In this document: one piece after another, positions 8,906 to 16,871 of the stretch
How the letters are laid out: each line of letters opens with the position of its first letter
How positions within the stretch are numbered: the stretch's first letter is position 1
Assembly (NCBI GenBank): GCA_044371675.1
Contig: JBILTF010000004.1
Location: forward strand, 1-53,857
DNA: 53,857 nucleotides
Direction: 5' to 3'
Source: CAIZGX01 sp044371675
Lineage (GTDB): Bacteria; Bacteroidota; Bacteroidia; Flavobacteriales_D; Sanyastnellaceae
The notes under the pieces: generated by a model
Databases searched by the model: none
Told to the model about the DNA's origin: nothing
What the model saw: only the letters and a program-made list of their open reading frames with translations
Translations under genes and position numbers: made by a program

Positions 8906-9793
8906 CTAGAAGTTCAACTTGAGACCAAAGGCATTTGAATAAATTTCGGGGCCTTTCCCGCTTGAAAATTTCGGAAGCAAAGAGGATTCAATAAAGAAAG
9001 ACAACCCGCTGCTAAAACCGAAATCGACATAAAGATTTGCCATGAATTCGTTCAATCCAAAATCGCCCGCCACACGCTGCTTGCGCTTCTCACCGTTTTC
9101 TTTCCATTTATAAAAAGCATTGGAACCAATGAGATATCCGCCAACTACACCAAAAGACATGTGAAAAACATTGGACTCATCACCCGAATTCATTTTCTTC
9201 TTTTCTGTAATTTTTCCATTGTACTGAAATACCATGGGCACCGTGATATAGTTTGCATTTAGATTTGACTTTTCTGTTTTAGGAAAAATGGCTAATTGAA
9301 ATCCAAGAGTATCGGTCTCACTTAAACGAACTTCACGATTCAAAGCTATCGATTCAAGAGAAAACCCCATACCCGTAGACAATCTGAAACGGTCTTTCGC
9401 AATTTCAAAAGATGAATTGACAACATTAAACCCCATCATAGAACTTGAATTGTTTCTACCTTTATTATTCATCCAAGGGGCATCATAGCTTTTATTCTGT
9501 TCATCCATAAAAGTCAAAAAACCAAAGCGAAAACCACTGAATCCGTACCAAGAAAATTCTTCTAACCGCAAAGACTTGCTCTTCCTGTCGCCAGTTGCAA
9601 GTTTGGAAGTTGAATCGGGATAGATATCAATCTTCATATCGCCAATTCGCATGTGTAAGGTGTCACCGTCTTGATTTCCTTTGATAGTCGTATCATTGAG
9701 CAAGACAACTGTGAACTCATTCTTACTTTCCGTTTGCGCAACAACCCCAGTCATCGCAAAAACTGATAAAATCAATAACAACTTCGTTTTCAT
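8906..9793 (-). CDS. Outer-membrane beta-barrel protein downstream of the ECF sigma cluster
   Basis: A 295-residue protein with a signal peptide (MKTKLLLILSVFAMTGVVAQ). After an acidic ~60-residue domain, it shows barrel-type strands (FRFGFLTFMDEQNK, RLSTGMGFSLESIAL, NLYVDFGFSSGLSFFIESSLLP) and ends in a C-terminal Phe (FGLKLNF), as outer-membrane barrels commonly do. It lies downstream of the sigma factor and its membrane partner in the same orientation, separated by the mini-hairpin string at 9860-9930. This order (sigma, membrane protein, barrel) is common in Bacteroidota envelope-stress clusters; the link is inferred from position. Confidence 0.75.
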   Translation of the reverse strand: MKTKLLLILSVFAMTGVVAQTESKNEFTVVLLNDTTIKGNQDGDTLHMRIGDMKIDIYPDSTSKLATGDRKSKSLRLEEFSWYGFSGFRFGFLTFMDEQNKSYDAPWMNNKGRNNSSSMMGFNVVNSSFEIAKDRFRLSTGMGFSLESIALNREVRLSETDTLGFQLAIFPKTEKSNLNANYITVPMVFQYNGKITEKKKMNSGDESNVFHMSFGVVGGYLIGSNAFYKWKENGEKRKQRVAGDFGLNEFMANLYVDFGFSSGLSFFIESSLLPKFSSGKGPEIYSNAFGLKLNF

Positions 9794-9859
9794 TTTTATT
9801 TTTTTTGTTTTTTTTATTCAATTCTTGGGTGAAAAATATTTCGCCCCTACATCTAATCT

Positions 9860-9930
9860 CCTCGTCAAAGACCCTCGTCGAAGACCCTCGTCGCAGACCC
9901 TCGTGTAAAACACCCTCGCCCCTATAGGCC
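9860..9930. repeat. Mini-hairpin string B (spacer cctc)
   Basis: GTC-aaa-GAC (9864-9872), GTC-gaa-GAC (9877-9885), GTC-gca-GAC (9890-9898) and GTGT-aaa-ACAC (9903-9913), each preceded by cctc. A possible last unit, GCC...GGC (9918-9929), overlaps the stop codon of the next gene. Triplet loops vary and the last stem changes while keeping pairing. It lies between two co-directional minus-strand genes. Confidence 0.85.
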
Positions 9931-10713
9931 AATTCGTTTTCCCCGCCAATCAACAACCAATCGATCTTTATCGTTTTCCTTATTTCTATTTCTTGCCGCG
10001 CGAAGCACCCGTTTTACCTTTCGAAACTTCTCAACGCGTTCATCGATTTTCTCGGCAATCAATTCTCGAATGGTTAAATACTCTTTTGTTTTTTCTTTCT
10101 GTTTGAATTGTTGCAGACTTGAATCTATTTTGGCCACTAAAAGTGAATCTTGATTGACTTCAATTTTCATTTCATTAGCTGAGGAATCCACAACGGGATT
10201 GTAAACTAGGTTCGACCAAGGAATGGTACCATTTGGAAAAACATATCCATATTCATGATTCCACATGTTCGGAAAAACCGTTCCTCCACAATAAAAAGAA
10301 AAATTAACATCATTCCAAGGTATAAGCCATTCTGAACTTATCAAAAATATCGTGTCGCGTTGTTCTAACTTTTTCTCAATCTTCGTTTCTGGACGCTGAT
10401 AAACATACTCCACCGGAGCAGGCTCCTCGGGAATTACAATGAATGTTCGAAGCACCAACGCTGCAATCCAAGCTGCCGCCATGCCGCTTATCCAGAAATA
10501 AACAATTCGATTTTTTTCTTCTTTCTTTAAACGCTGCTTGCGATCTTCATTCAAGCGAACATCCAAAATTTCCTTTTGAAAATGCCCCTGGATTTCCTCA
10601 TCGGAAACTGCATGGCGCTTCAAAGCATCCTTCTTGTCAAACGAAACTTCTGTTCGTTCAACTTTCGGAAACTCATCTTCTATATGTTCATTCCAATCGT
10701 TCATACTGTCCAA
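9922..10713 (-). CDS. Single-pass membrane protein, candidate anti-sigma factor
   Basis: A 263-residue protein: a charged cytoplasmic region (~1-68), one membrane helix (~70-92, YFWISGMAAAWIAALVL), then a periplasmic region containing EEPAPVEYVYQRPETKIEKK, RDTIFLISSEWLIPW and a basic helical tail. Its start overlaps the end of the ECF sigma gene by 13 nt, which is the classical sigma/anti-sigma arrangement, and the topology fits. No zinc anti-sigma motif (HxxxCxxC) is visible, so the role is inferred from position and topology. It shares its membrane-periplasmic module with the shorter protein at 11243-11776. Confidence 0.7.
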   Translation of the reverse strand: MDSMNDWNEHIEDEFPKVERTEVSFDKKDALKRHAVSDEEIQGHFQKEILDVRLNEDRKQRLKKEEKNRIVYFWISGMAAAWIAALVLRTFIVIPEEPAPVEYVYQRPETKIEKKLEQRDTIFLISSEWLIPWNDVNFSFYCGGTVFPNMWNHEYGYVFPNGTIPWSNLVYNPVVDSSANEMKIEVNQDSLLVAKIDSSLQQFKQKEKTKEYLTIRELIAEKIDERVEKFRKVKRVLRAARNRNKENDKDRLVVDWRGKRIGL

Positions 10714-11177
10714 TGAAGGGTTATAAATTCTTTCAATTCCTTTCTTGCTCGGAAGAGCGTTACTTTCACCATTGATTCTGACAAACTAGTAATCTCTCCA
10801 ATCTCAGCGTAAGTATAGTCTTCGTAATCGCGCAGAAGTATCAATTGTTTTTGCTGAAGGCTCAACCTTTCCAATCCTTCGTCTATCAACGCTTTCAGCT
10901 CACCGCTGTGATCTTGCTCGGCGACTCCCGTTGAAGCGGAAATGTTCTTTTTCAACTTCTCTCTTCTTGACCAATCAACTACTGCGTTGTAGGCCGAAGT
11001 GAACAAATAAGCCTTCGACTTACCTGCTTCAACAACGTCTTTCTTCTTCCACAACTTTTCATACACATCTTGAACAAGGTCTTCTGCCAATTCTTTGTCG
11101 CGCACCAACTTCAATACAAATCCAAAGATTCGATCAGACCACAGGTCAACAGCTTCATTGTATTCTGTTATGCTCAT
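10701..11177 (-). CDS. ECF-type RNA polymerase sigma factor
   Basis: A 158-residue sigma-70 family factor. Region 2 lies in residues ~10-75 (RIFGFVLKLVRDKELAEDLVQDVYEKLWKK, KAYLFTSAYNAVVDWSRR) and region 4 in ~105-152 (LQQKQLILLRDYEDYTYAEIGEI, ESMVKVTLFRARKEL). There is no region 1.1 or 3, as expected for ECF factors. It directs RNA polymerase to stress or envelope promoters. The downstream overlapping membrane protein is the likely anti-sigma. An ECF-like promoter (GTAAC, 16 nt, CGTC) lies just upstream, which suggests autoregulation. Confidence 0.95.
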   Translation of the reverse strand: MSITEYNEAVDLWSDRIFGFVLKLVRDKELAEDLVQDVYEKLWKKKDVVEAGKSKAYLFTSAYNAVVDWSRREKLKKNISASTGVAEQDHSGELKALIDEGLERLSLQQKQLILLRDYEDYTYAEIGEITSLSESMVKVTLFRARKELKEFITLHWTV

Positions 11178-11190
11178 TCGTCAAAACCAA

Positions 11191-11215
11191 GACGCACTAT
11201 AAAACAAAAAGTTAC
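11191..11215 (-). promoter_or_regulatory. Putative ECF-type autoregulated promoter
   Basis: On the minus strand GTAAC (11211-11215) and CGTC (11191-11194) are separated by 16 nt. This matches the AAC ... CGTC pattern of ECF-dependent promoters and lies 14 nt before the sigma start at 11177. No TAnnTTTG box is present here. Confidence 0.55.
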
Positions 11216-11242
11216 AAGACTTCAACAAATAAATTGACATTT

Positions 11243-11776
11243 TCAATTTTTGCGACGCTCAGAACGACGCTCCTTGCGGGTTTTTCTATTGACCTTCATT
11301 TGACTCATTTTTTCAAAGAGCCTTTTGGCTGCTCCCTTCTTCTGTGAAGCATTCATATTCCCCTGAGCCATTTGATTAACAGCATTGGAATCATTACTCG
11401 TGTTGAATAATGAATCTGTGCTTGTTGAATCTGCACCAGGCAAGATAACAACTCCCCCTAACGGATAGTTTCCCCAAGATGGATAGCCATATCCAGGATA
11501 CATGTCTGAATAAACAACCCCACCACAACCGTAGTATGGATAATTGTAATTTTGAAAATTCCATGGAAACATCCAATCACAGGATATTAAAAATAGAGTG
11601 TCCCGCTGATCGACTTTCTTTTCAATCTTCTTCTCTGGACGGTGATACTCGTATACCAACGGAGCAGGCTCATCGGGAATAACAATCATAGCACGAAGCG
11701 CAATCATGAAGCCCCATGCTAGAAACATGAGGCTAATTCTAAAATAGGTTCTATTCAATTCTTTCTGCTGCTCCAT
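11243..11776 (-). CDS. Membrane protein, short paralogue of the candidate anti-sigma factor
   Basis: A 177-residue protein: one N-terminal membrane helix (~8-30), then a region strikingly similar to residues ~80-170 of the protein at 9922-10713 (VIPDEPAPLVYEYHRPEKKIEKK, RDTLFLISCDWMFPW), a Gly/Tyr/Pro-rich stretch (YYGCGGVVYSDMYPGYGYP) and a basic tail (RKTRKERRSERRKN). It lacks the ~65-residue cytoplasmic domain that its paralogue would use to hold the sigma factor. It is encoded just upstream of the sigma gene in the same orientation. It may compete for the same periplasmic signal or partner; this is inference. Confidence 0.7.
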   Translation of the reverse strand: MEQQKELNRTYFRISLMFLAWGFMIALRAMIVIPDEPAPLVYEYHRPEKKIEKKVDQRDTLFLISCDWMFPWNFQNYNYPYYGCGGVVYSDMYPGYGYPSWGNYPLGGVVILPGADSTSTDSLFNTSNDSNAVNQMAQGNMNASQKKGAAKRLFEKMSQMKVNRKTRKERRSERRKN

Positions 11777-11863
11777 TTCCAGATAGACTCAAATTTCACC
11801 AAAATAGTTTCCTCGTTGCGAAAAATCGTGACTAACCTCACCTAAAGATTTCGAATCAACTCC

Positions 11864-11871
11864 TACTTTCG
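11864..11871 (+). promoter_or_regulatory. -7-like promoter box, leaderless arrangement
   Basis: TACTTTCG is one base off TAnnTTTG and ends exactly 4 nt before the ATG at 11876, the same spacing seen at several other genes here. Confidence 0.45.
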
Positions 11872-11875
11872 CATT

Positions 11876-13471
11876 ATGAGAATCATGTCAGTATTCATTC
11901 TAGCACTCTTGTCGCTTCAATCAGCAGCGCAAGAATTTCCTTATACCGTTGTTTTAAATCCGGTGTATTCCAGTCCAGATATTGCGTTGCAATCCTACGC
12001 TTACGGCGTTTGGGAAAACAGAGTATTACTCATTGGAGGAAGAAAAGATGGCCTTCACGAACGTCAGCCCTTCGCTTCTTTCGATGTTGCGGGAATGCCC
12101 TCTAACATTTCAATATTAGATTTGAACAACTACTCTTCAACTCCAGTTGAGTTCGACATTCTTGATACTCCGTTAGCAGAACAGTTCTCTTCCACCAACA
12201 TTCAATTCTATCAGACCGATAGCATTTTGTGGTTGGTAGGTGGATATGGATACAGCAATACTTCGCAAGATCACATCACCTACCCCATGCTTACTGCGAT
12301 TAACTTGAAGACCTTCTTTGAAGCGCAAGACAACGGAACCTTTGCTTTTGAAAGTTTCGATTTCATTACCGACGAGCGTTTTGCTGTAACTGGAGGAAGT
12401 TTGAAGAAACTCGATGATGTCTTTTACCTTGCGGGTGGACATAAATTCGAAGGACGCTACAATCCTATGAACGGCCCTTCCTTCACACAGACCTACACCG
12501 AGAAAATTTCTCGATTTATTCCAACGCTTACTTCAACTGGAATTCAAGTTGAATGGTTAACAGAATTTAATGATCCCGCTTTGCTTCACCGAAGAGATTT
12601 AAATGTGTTGGAAGGAATTGATACGAACGGACAAATGAATTTCACCCTATTCAGTGGTGTTTTCCAACAAGTGGCCGATTTGCCTTTTACAAATTGTGTT
12701 GAAGCGAATTCCACTGGAATATCTGAAGTTCCTGAATTCCAACATTTATTGAATCAATACCACTGCGGACATGTTTCTCTTTACGACGCGCAATCTCAAA
12801 AGCAGCATTATTTGTTTTTAGGTGGAATTTCAGAGTACTATTATGAAGGAGATGTCCTTACTCAAAATATCGATGTCCCTTTCACTAAGAACATTGCGTG
12901 TGTTACTCGAGATCTAAATAACCAATGGGTGGAAGAATTAAATCCTTCATTAATGCCTGGATTTTTAGGATCTAGTTCTGAAATAATTTTGAATGAAAAC
13001 CTACCTATGATTTCAGGCGAAATCATTGATCTGAATTCCGCATGGAACGGAGGTGAAATTCTACTGGGCCATTTGCTTGGTGGAATTCGCAGCACCGCAC
13101 AAAACATTTTCTGGGTAAACAACGGAACACAAAGTTTTCCGAATGATACCCTCTACGAAGTATGGCTAGTGCCTAACTCGGTTGATGTCTCTTCTACCCA
13201 TTCACTTCCAAAAAATGTCTTCACCATTTATCCGAACCCTACTAGCGGAAAATTTCGAATTGAATTTTCTTGCAACACGAGTTGCGCTGCCGATTTAACA
13301 GCATTCGACAACACAGGCAAGAAAGTTTCCTTCGATAAACTTGGAACCTTCGCTTCGGGCAAGCATAGCGTTGAAAACCGTTGGAAATTATTCGAACAAC
13401 CGGGGACGTATATTCTTCAACTTAAATTAGGTGAGGAAATAATCGTCCAAAAACTTTTGGTTGAGCCTTAA
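11876..13471 (+). CDS. T9SS-secreted Kelch-like protein with type A sorting domain
   Basis: A 531-residue protein with a signal peptide (MRIMSVFILALLSLQSAAQ), a repetitive middle section with Kelch-like glycine pairs (VLLIGGRKDG, LWLVGGYGY, FYLAGGHKF, YLFLGGISEYY) that probably folds as a beta propeller, and a C-terminal Por/T9SS sorting domain beginning FTIYPNPTSGKFRIEF (about residue 450) and ending in TYILQLKLGEE...QKLLVEP. It is therefore exported to the cell surface or medium. Function unknown. Its stop codon shares the TTAA palindrome with the convergent transporter gene (overlap 13468-13471). Confidence 0.88.
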   Translation: MRIMSVFILALLSLQSAAQEFPYTVVLNPVYSSPDIALQSYAYGVWENRVLLIGGRKDGLHERQPFASFDVAGMPSNISILDLNNYSSTPVEFDILDTPLAEQFSSTNIQFYQTDSILWLVGGYGYSNTSQDHITYPMLTAINLKTFFEAQDNGTFAFESFDFITDERFAVTGGSLKKLDDVFYLAGGHKFEGRYNPMNGPSFTQTYTEKISRFIPTLTSTGIQVEWLTEFNDPALLHRRDLNVLEGIDTNGQMNFTLFSGVFQQVADLPFTNCVEANSTGISEVPEFQHLLNQYHCGHVSLYDAQSQKQHYLFLGGISEYYYEGDVLTQNIDVPFTKNIACVTRDLNNQWVEELNPSLMPGFLGSSSEIILNENLPMISGEIIDLNSAWNGGEILLGHLLGGIRSTAQNIFWVNNGTQSFPNDTLYEVWLVPNSVDVSSTHSLPKNVFTIYPNPTSGKFRIEFSCNTSCAADLTAFDNTGKKVSFDKLGTFASGKHSVENRWKLFEQPGTYILQLKLGEEIIVQKLLVEP

Positions 13472-14625
13472 CCCAGCGAAACGCCTATAAGCGTTCCTAT
13501 TCCGTATGTTATAGCTGCGGCAATAAGTCCGAATAACACTTGTCGAAATCCACTGAACCACACATTTCTTCCTGTGAACAATGTAATTGCGGCGCCAATT
13601 CCGAATAGTCCGAAAGCGCTGCAAACTGTGCTTAGAATGATTGCAGTAAATCCTGTTGTAAAGAAGAACGGCACCACTGGAATAATAGCTCCTGTTAAGA
13701 ACAAGAAGAACGAAGAGTAAGCCGCTTCCATGGCTGATCCTTTTAATTCCTCTGCATTGATTCCCAATTCTTCTCGCACTAAAATATCCAAGGCTTGTTC
13801 TTTGTTCTGCATGATTGAAGACGCCATTTCGCGCGCCTGTGCTTCAGGAATTCCTTTCGCCATGTATATCAAGGCAATCTCCTGCTCTTCTCCTTCAGGA
13901 TTAATTTCTAACTCTTCGGCTTCCAATTCCATTTGGTTTTCGGAGAGCTCTTGCGAAGACTTCACGCTAATCCATTCTCCTAGTGCCATAGATAGTGCTC
14001 CTGCTAACATTCCTGCAAGTCCCGTCATTAGCACAGGTCCACTTCCCGCGCTAGCTCCTGCAACACCCATGACTAAACTGAAGTTGGAAACCAATCCATC
14101 ATTTCCACCGAGAACAGCAGCACGAATAGCGTTTCCACCAACATTGCGATGACGTTTTTCAAATCGAGTCAATGTAGCACCTGAGATGTTTTTGTTGGAA
14201 TTGAGAATATTTCGAAGAATGGAAACGTGCGCTGTATCTGAAATAGAGTTTGGCATGTTCTGATTCTTTCTAGCATTTAACACTCCTGCTGAAAGACCTT
14301 TTTCAGTATCTAATAGAACACCTAAAACATAATCATACCCGAATATTTTCCCGATTCTTCTCAATGTCTTTGCTCTTCCTGAAGGGCCAGGCATATCGGA
14401 TTCAGGAAGACCTTTGCTTTTCAAAAACGCTTTCGCATGTCCCATTTCAATTCCGCTCATTTCACGAAACACATGCGCGACATTCTGATCTTCTTCGTGC
14501 TCGGCTAACAAAGCGTACAAAAAAGATGCGTCAACTTCGGTTTGAATACTCGCTAAATTTTCCATTTGGTCCTGAATTGAAATATCATTTATTTTATCAA
14601 CTTTTCGAAGTAAATCTAAGAACAC
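13468..14625 (-). CDS. Ferritin-like / VIT1 fusion membrane transporter (iron or manganese)
   Basis: A 385-residue protein with two parts. Residues ~10-150 form a ferritin/rubrerythrin-like helical domain with repeated Glu and His (EVDASFLYALLAEHEED, EMSGIEMGHAKAFL, DTEKG). Residues ~155-385 form a VIT1/CCC1-type membrane domain (AAVLGGNDGLVSNFSLVMGVAGAS, GALSMALGEWISVKSSQELSE) with five helices. It matches the membrane-bound ferritin (Mbf) family, which exports iron to limit iron stress; VIT1 relatives also move manganese. The GTG at 14625 is the longest plausible start; an internal ATG 20 codons later would cut the first helix. It overlaps the convergent gene by 4 nt. Confidence 0.9.
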   Translation of the reverse strand: MFLDLLRKVDKINDISIQDQMENLASIQTEVDASFLYALLAEHEEDQNVAHVFREMSGIEMGHAKAFLKSKGLPESDMPGPSGRAKTLRRIGKIFGYDYVLGVLLDTEKGLSAGVLNARKNQNMPNSISDTAHVSILRNILNSNKNISGATLTRFEKRHRNVGGNAIRAAVLGGNDGLVSNFSLVMGVAGASAGSGPVLMTGLAGMLAGALSMALGEWISVKSSQELSENQMELEAEELEINPEGEEQEIALIYMAKGIPEAQAREMASSIMQNKEQALDILVREELGINAEELKGSAMEAAYSSFFLFLTGAIIPVVPFFFTTGFTAIILSTVCSAFGLFGIGAAITLFTGRNVWFSGFRQVLFGLIAAAITYGIGTLIGVSLG

Positions 14626-14655
14626 TTAAGAATAAATTATTTTTCTTCAATCATT

Positions 14656-16671
14656 TTACAATTCATGCTCAACGAAATACATGTCAATTTGCCCCTTATT
14701 CTTAGCCTCTATCTTACCTCTGTGCGTGCATGCAAAATGTTGCTGAACGATTCCGTATGTGCTACCACTAATGTTAATTTTCCCAGCTTCTCCCGAGGAT
14801 TCAAGACGAGATGCAACGTTTACGGTATCACCCCATATATCATAGGCAAATTTTCTTATCCCAACAATTCCTGCCACAACAGGACCAGTGTGAATACCTA
14901 TCCTAATTTCAAACACCTCTTGATTGGCCTTCCTTTTCTGTGCAACATGTTCTTGCATAAACTGTCGAATCTCAATTGCAGCGTTCACAACATCAATGGC
15001 ATGAGTCTCATTCGAGACTGGAAGCCCCCCGGCGCACATATATGCATCGCCAATCGTTTTAATCTTCTCAATATTATGTTTTGCTATGATGGCATCGAAA
15101 GCCTTAAAACAAATGTGAATTTCTTCAACCAACTGAGATGGAGATAGCTTTTCCGAAATCTGTGTAAAGCCCTTAAAATCGGTAAACATAACTGTGACCA
15201 TATCGAATTGCTTGGCGTCGGCACTGCCCTTTTCTTTCAGCTCGTTGGCAACTTCTTCGGGAAGAATATTCAACAACAAATCATCTGACTTCTGCTTTTC
15301 AATGCGCAATTCCTTCGTTCTTTCTTGAACTTCTAAATCCAATTCATCGCGCTGACGAGCCAAAAGCAAATTGTTGGTTACCGATTGTCGCGCAAGAAAA
15401 ATACTTAATGAAATAGGAAGAGATAAATAGAACGAAATTCTGTGACATATGGTCACGAAAAACGGTTTTGTAGTTCCTAACGAATTAAACAATTGCTCCA
15501 AAACAGGCCCGGCTAATATAAAGACAAGTGATCCAATAATGATTATCCAACCACCCGTAACCCTGCTCTTTATTGACAACAAAGACATCCTTACTATTTC
15601 AAAGGATGATATTAATAAGATGGAAAAATTAAACGTTGCGAAATTCTTTGAAGTATAAAACTCATAATATCCAACCGACACGTATGCAATTAAAATGCAC
15701 AAATAAACATATGGCGTAAACCTATTCCTAGCCTCGAACAAGGAGCGCATTACATGAAGCAAGAAAAAAGTTGTCAAGGCGTAAACCAATTGATTAGCCA
15801 AATGAATTGAAACAACCTCGTCCGTGGAAATTTGAAACGCACCTAATTCTATCAAATTTGTAACGGCAACGCTTGCTGTAAAAAAAGTAAAACAACTAAA
15901 TAGCAAAAGCGTTTTGTTCTTGTATCTTTTATTGACTTGAAATATGGTAAGCAAGAAAATTATACAGTTGATTCCAAAGAAAAAACCATAATAAAGAATG
16001 GTATTACCGCGAGCCATATCAATTTGATCAGCTGCTTCATTCGTATGCAGGCTGCATGACATCCACTTTGAGTTAGACAATGAGCCTTCTATCTTCAGAT
16101 TTCCAATATTGGAATGATGAGCGAACCGAAAGGCCAGTACGTTCGGACCGTCAACATCTCTGAATGTGACAAGAACTTTTCGTAAAGGAAAATGAAAGGC
16201 ATCTTGAATGGCAACGGATTGCCCAATATTCGATATCGACCCAAAAGAATAAATAAGTTCTCCGTTTAGAAAAACTTCCATGGCCCCTTGCCATTTTACA
16301 TAGAGCGAGAAGGTGCTGTTTTTTAATTCCGGAGAAACTCGAAACTTCATTCGACTCCAATATATCTTATCTATTGCAAAAGCATTGCCCTCTGTGTTTG
16401 TCAAGTTCAACCAATTATTATCGTCAAATTCTCTTGATGAAAAGGAGGCGCTGTCTCCTTCAAAGAATTTAGATGTAACGAAGGCATCTAAATTCACTCC
16501 ATGAAATTTCCGCTTAGTAATGGAAATAGGAATTTCTGAATTTGTAAGGTCGTTGATTGAAATTGTTGGAAGAGAGTCTTTCGAGATATCTGATGCCATC
16601 ATGTCACTCGAAAACAGTAACGTAAAGAAAAAAACAAAAAAAGCAAGAATGAAATTTGCACGAGTTCTCAT
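14656..16671 (-). CDS. 7TM-sensor class III adenylyl cyclase
   Basis: A 671-residue protein: signal peptide; an extracellular ~180-residue beta-rich sensor (WSRMKFRVSPEL, FSLYVKWQGAMEVFLNGELIYSFG); a seven-helix 7TMR-DISM-like membrane region (~215-430); a coiled coil (LDLEVQERTKELRIEKQK); and a C-terminal cyclase domain (~485-670). The metal-binding aspartates are in MFTDFKGF and TIGDAYM, the transition-state Asn/Arg in NVASRLES, and the purine-selecting positions are Lys (EKIKTIGD) and Asp (YDIWGDT), predicting ATP and hence cAMP. It probably couples an external ligand to cytoplasmic cAMP. No cAMP receptor is visible in the window. Confidence 0.93.
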   Translation of the reverse strand: MRTRANFILAFFVFFFTLLFSSDMMASDISKDSLPTISINDLTNSEIPISITKRKFHGVNLDAFVTSKFFEGDSASFSSREFDDNNWLNLTNTEGNAFAIDKIYWSRMKFRVSPELKNSTFSLYVKWQGAMEVFLNGELIYSFGSISNIGQSVAIQDAFHFPLRKVLVTFRDVDGPNVLAFRFAHHSNIGNLKIEGSLSNSKWMSCSLHTNEAADQIDMARGNTILYYGFFFGINCIIFLLTIFQVNKRYKNKTLLLFSCFTFFTASVAVTNLIELGAFQISTDEVVSIHLANQLVYALTTFFLLHVMRSLFEARNRFTPYVYLCILIAYVSVGYYEFYTSKNFATFNFSILLISSFEIVRMSLLSIKSRVTGGWIIIIGSLVFILAGPVLEQLFNSLGTTKPFFVTICHRISFYLSLPISLSIFLARQSVTNNLLLARQRDELDLEVQERTKELRIEKQKSDDLLLNILPEEVANELKEKGSADAKQFDMVTVMFTDFKGFTQISEKLSPSQLVEEIHICFKAFDAIIAKHNIEKIKTIGDAYMCAGGLPVSNETHAIDVVNAAIEIRQFMQEHVAQKRKANQEVFEIRIGIHTGPVVAGIVGIRKFAYDIWGDTVNVASRLESSGEAGKINISGSTYGIVQQHFACTHRGKIEAKNKGQIDMYFVEHEL

Positions 16672-16871
16672 TAAGCAAATATCATATAAAGCTTGGATTA
16701 TACTTAGAATATCTTTTGAATAAAAAGAACTTCATTTTAAACGTCAATGGAAATGTTTCACTTATGACAACAGAATCTAAAAATGCCTCTACATAATTAA
16801 AAGAGCAACTCAAAAAAAAGCGCAACTTTATTTGTTAATAAAACGTTAAATTCACACATTAATTTCTTCCG

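Noticed and set aside
9860..9930. Simple 13-nt tandem repeat
   Set aside because: Unit length and stem sequence change (GTC/GAC to GTGT/ACAC) while pairing is kept, so a plain slippage repeat does not explain it.
16672..16871. Possible small gene or RNA in the 200-nt gap between the cyclase and CotH genes
   Set aside because: Both strands have frequent stops, no strong hairpin and no tRNA-like fold; it probably holds only the two divergent promoters.
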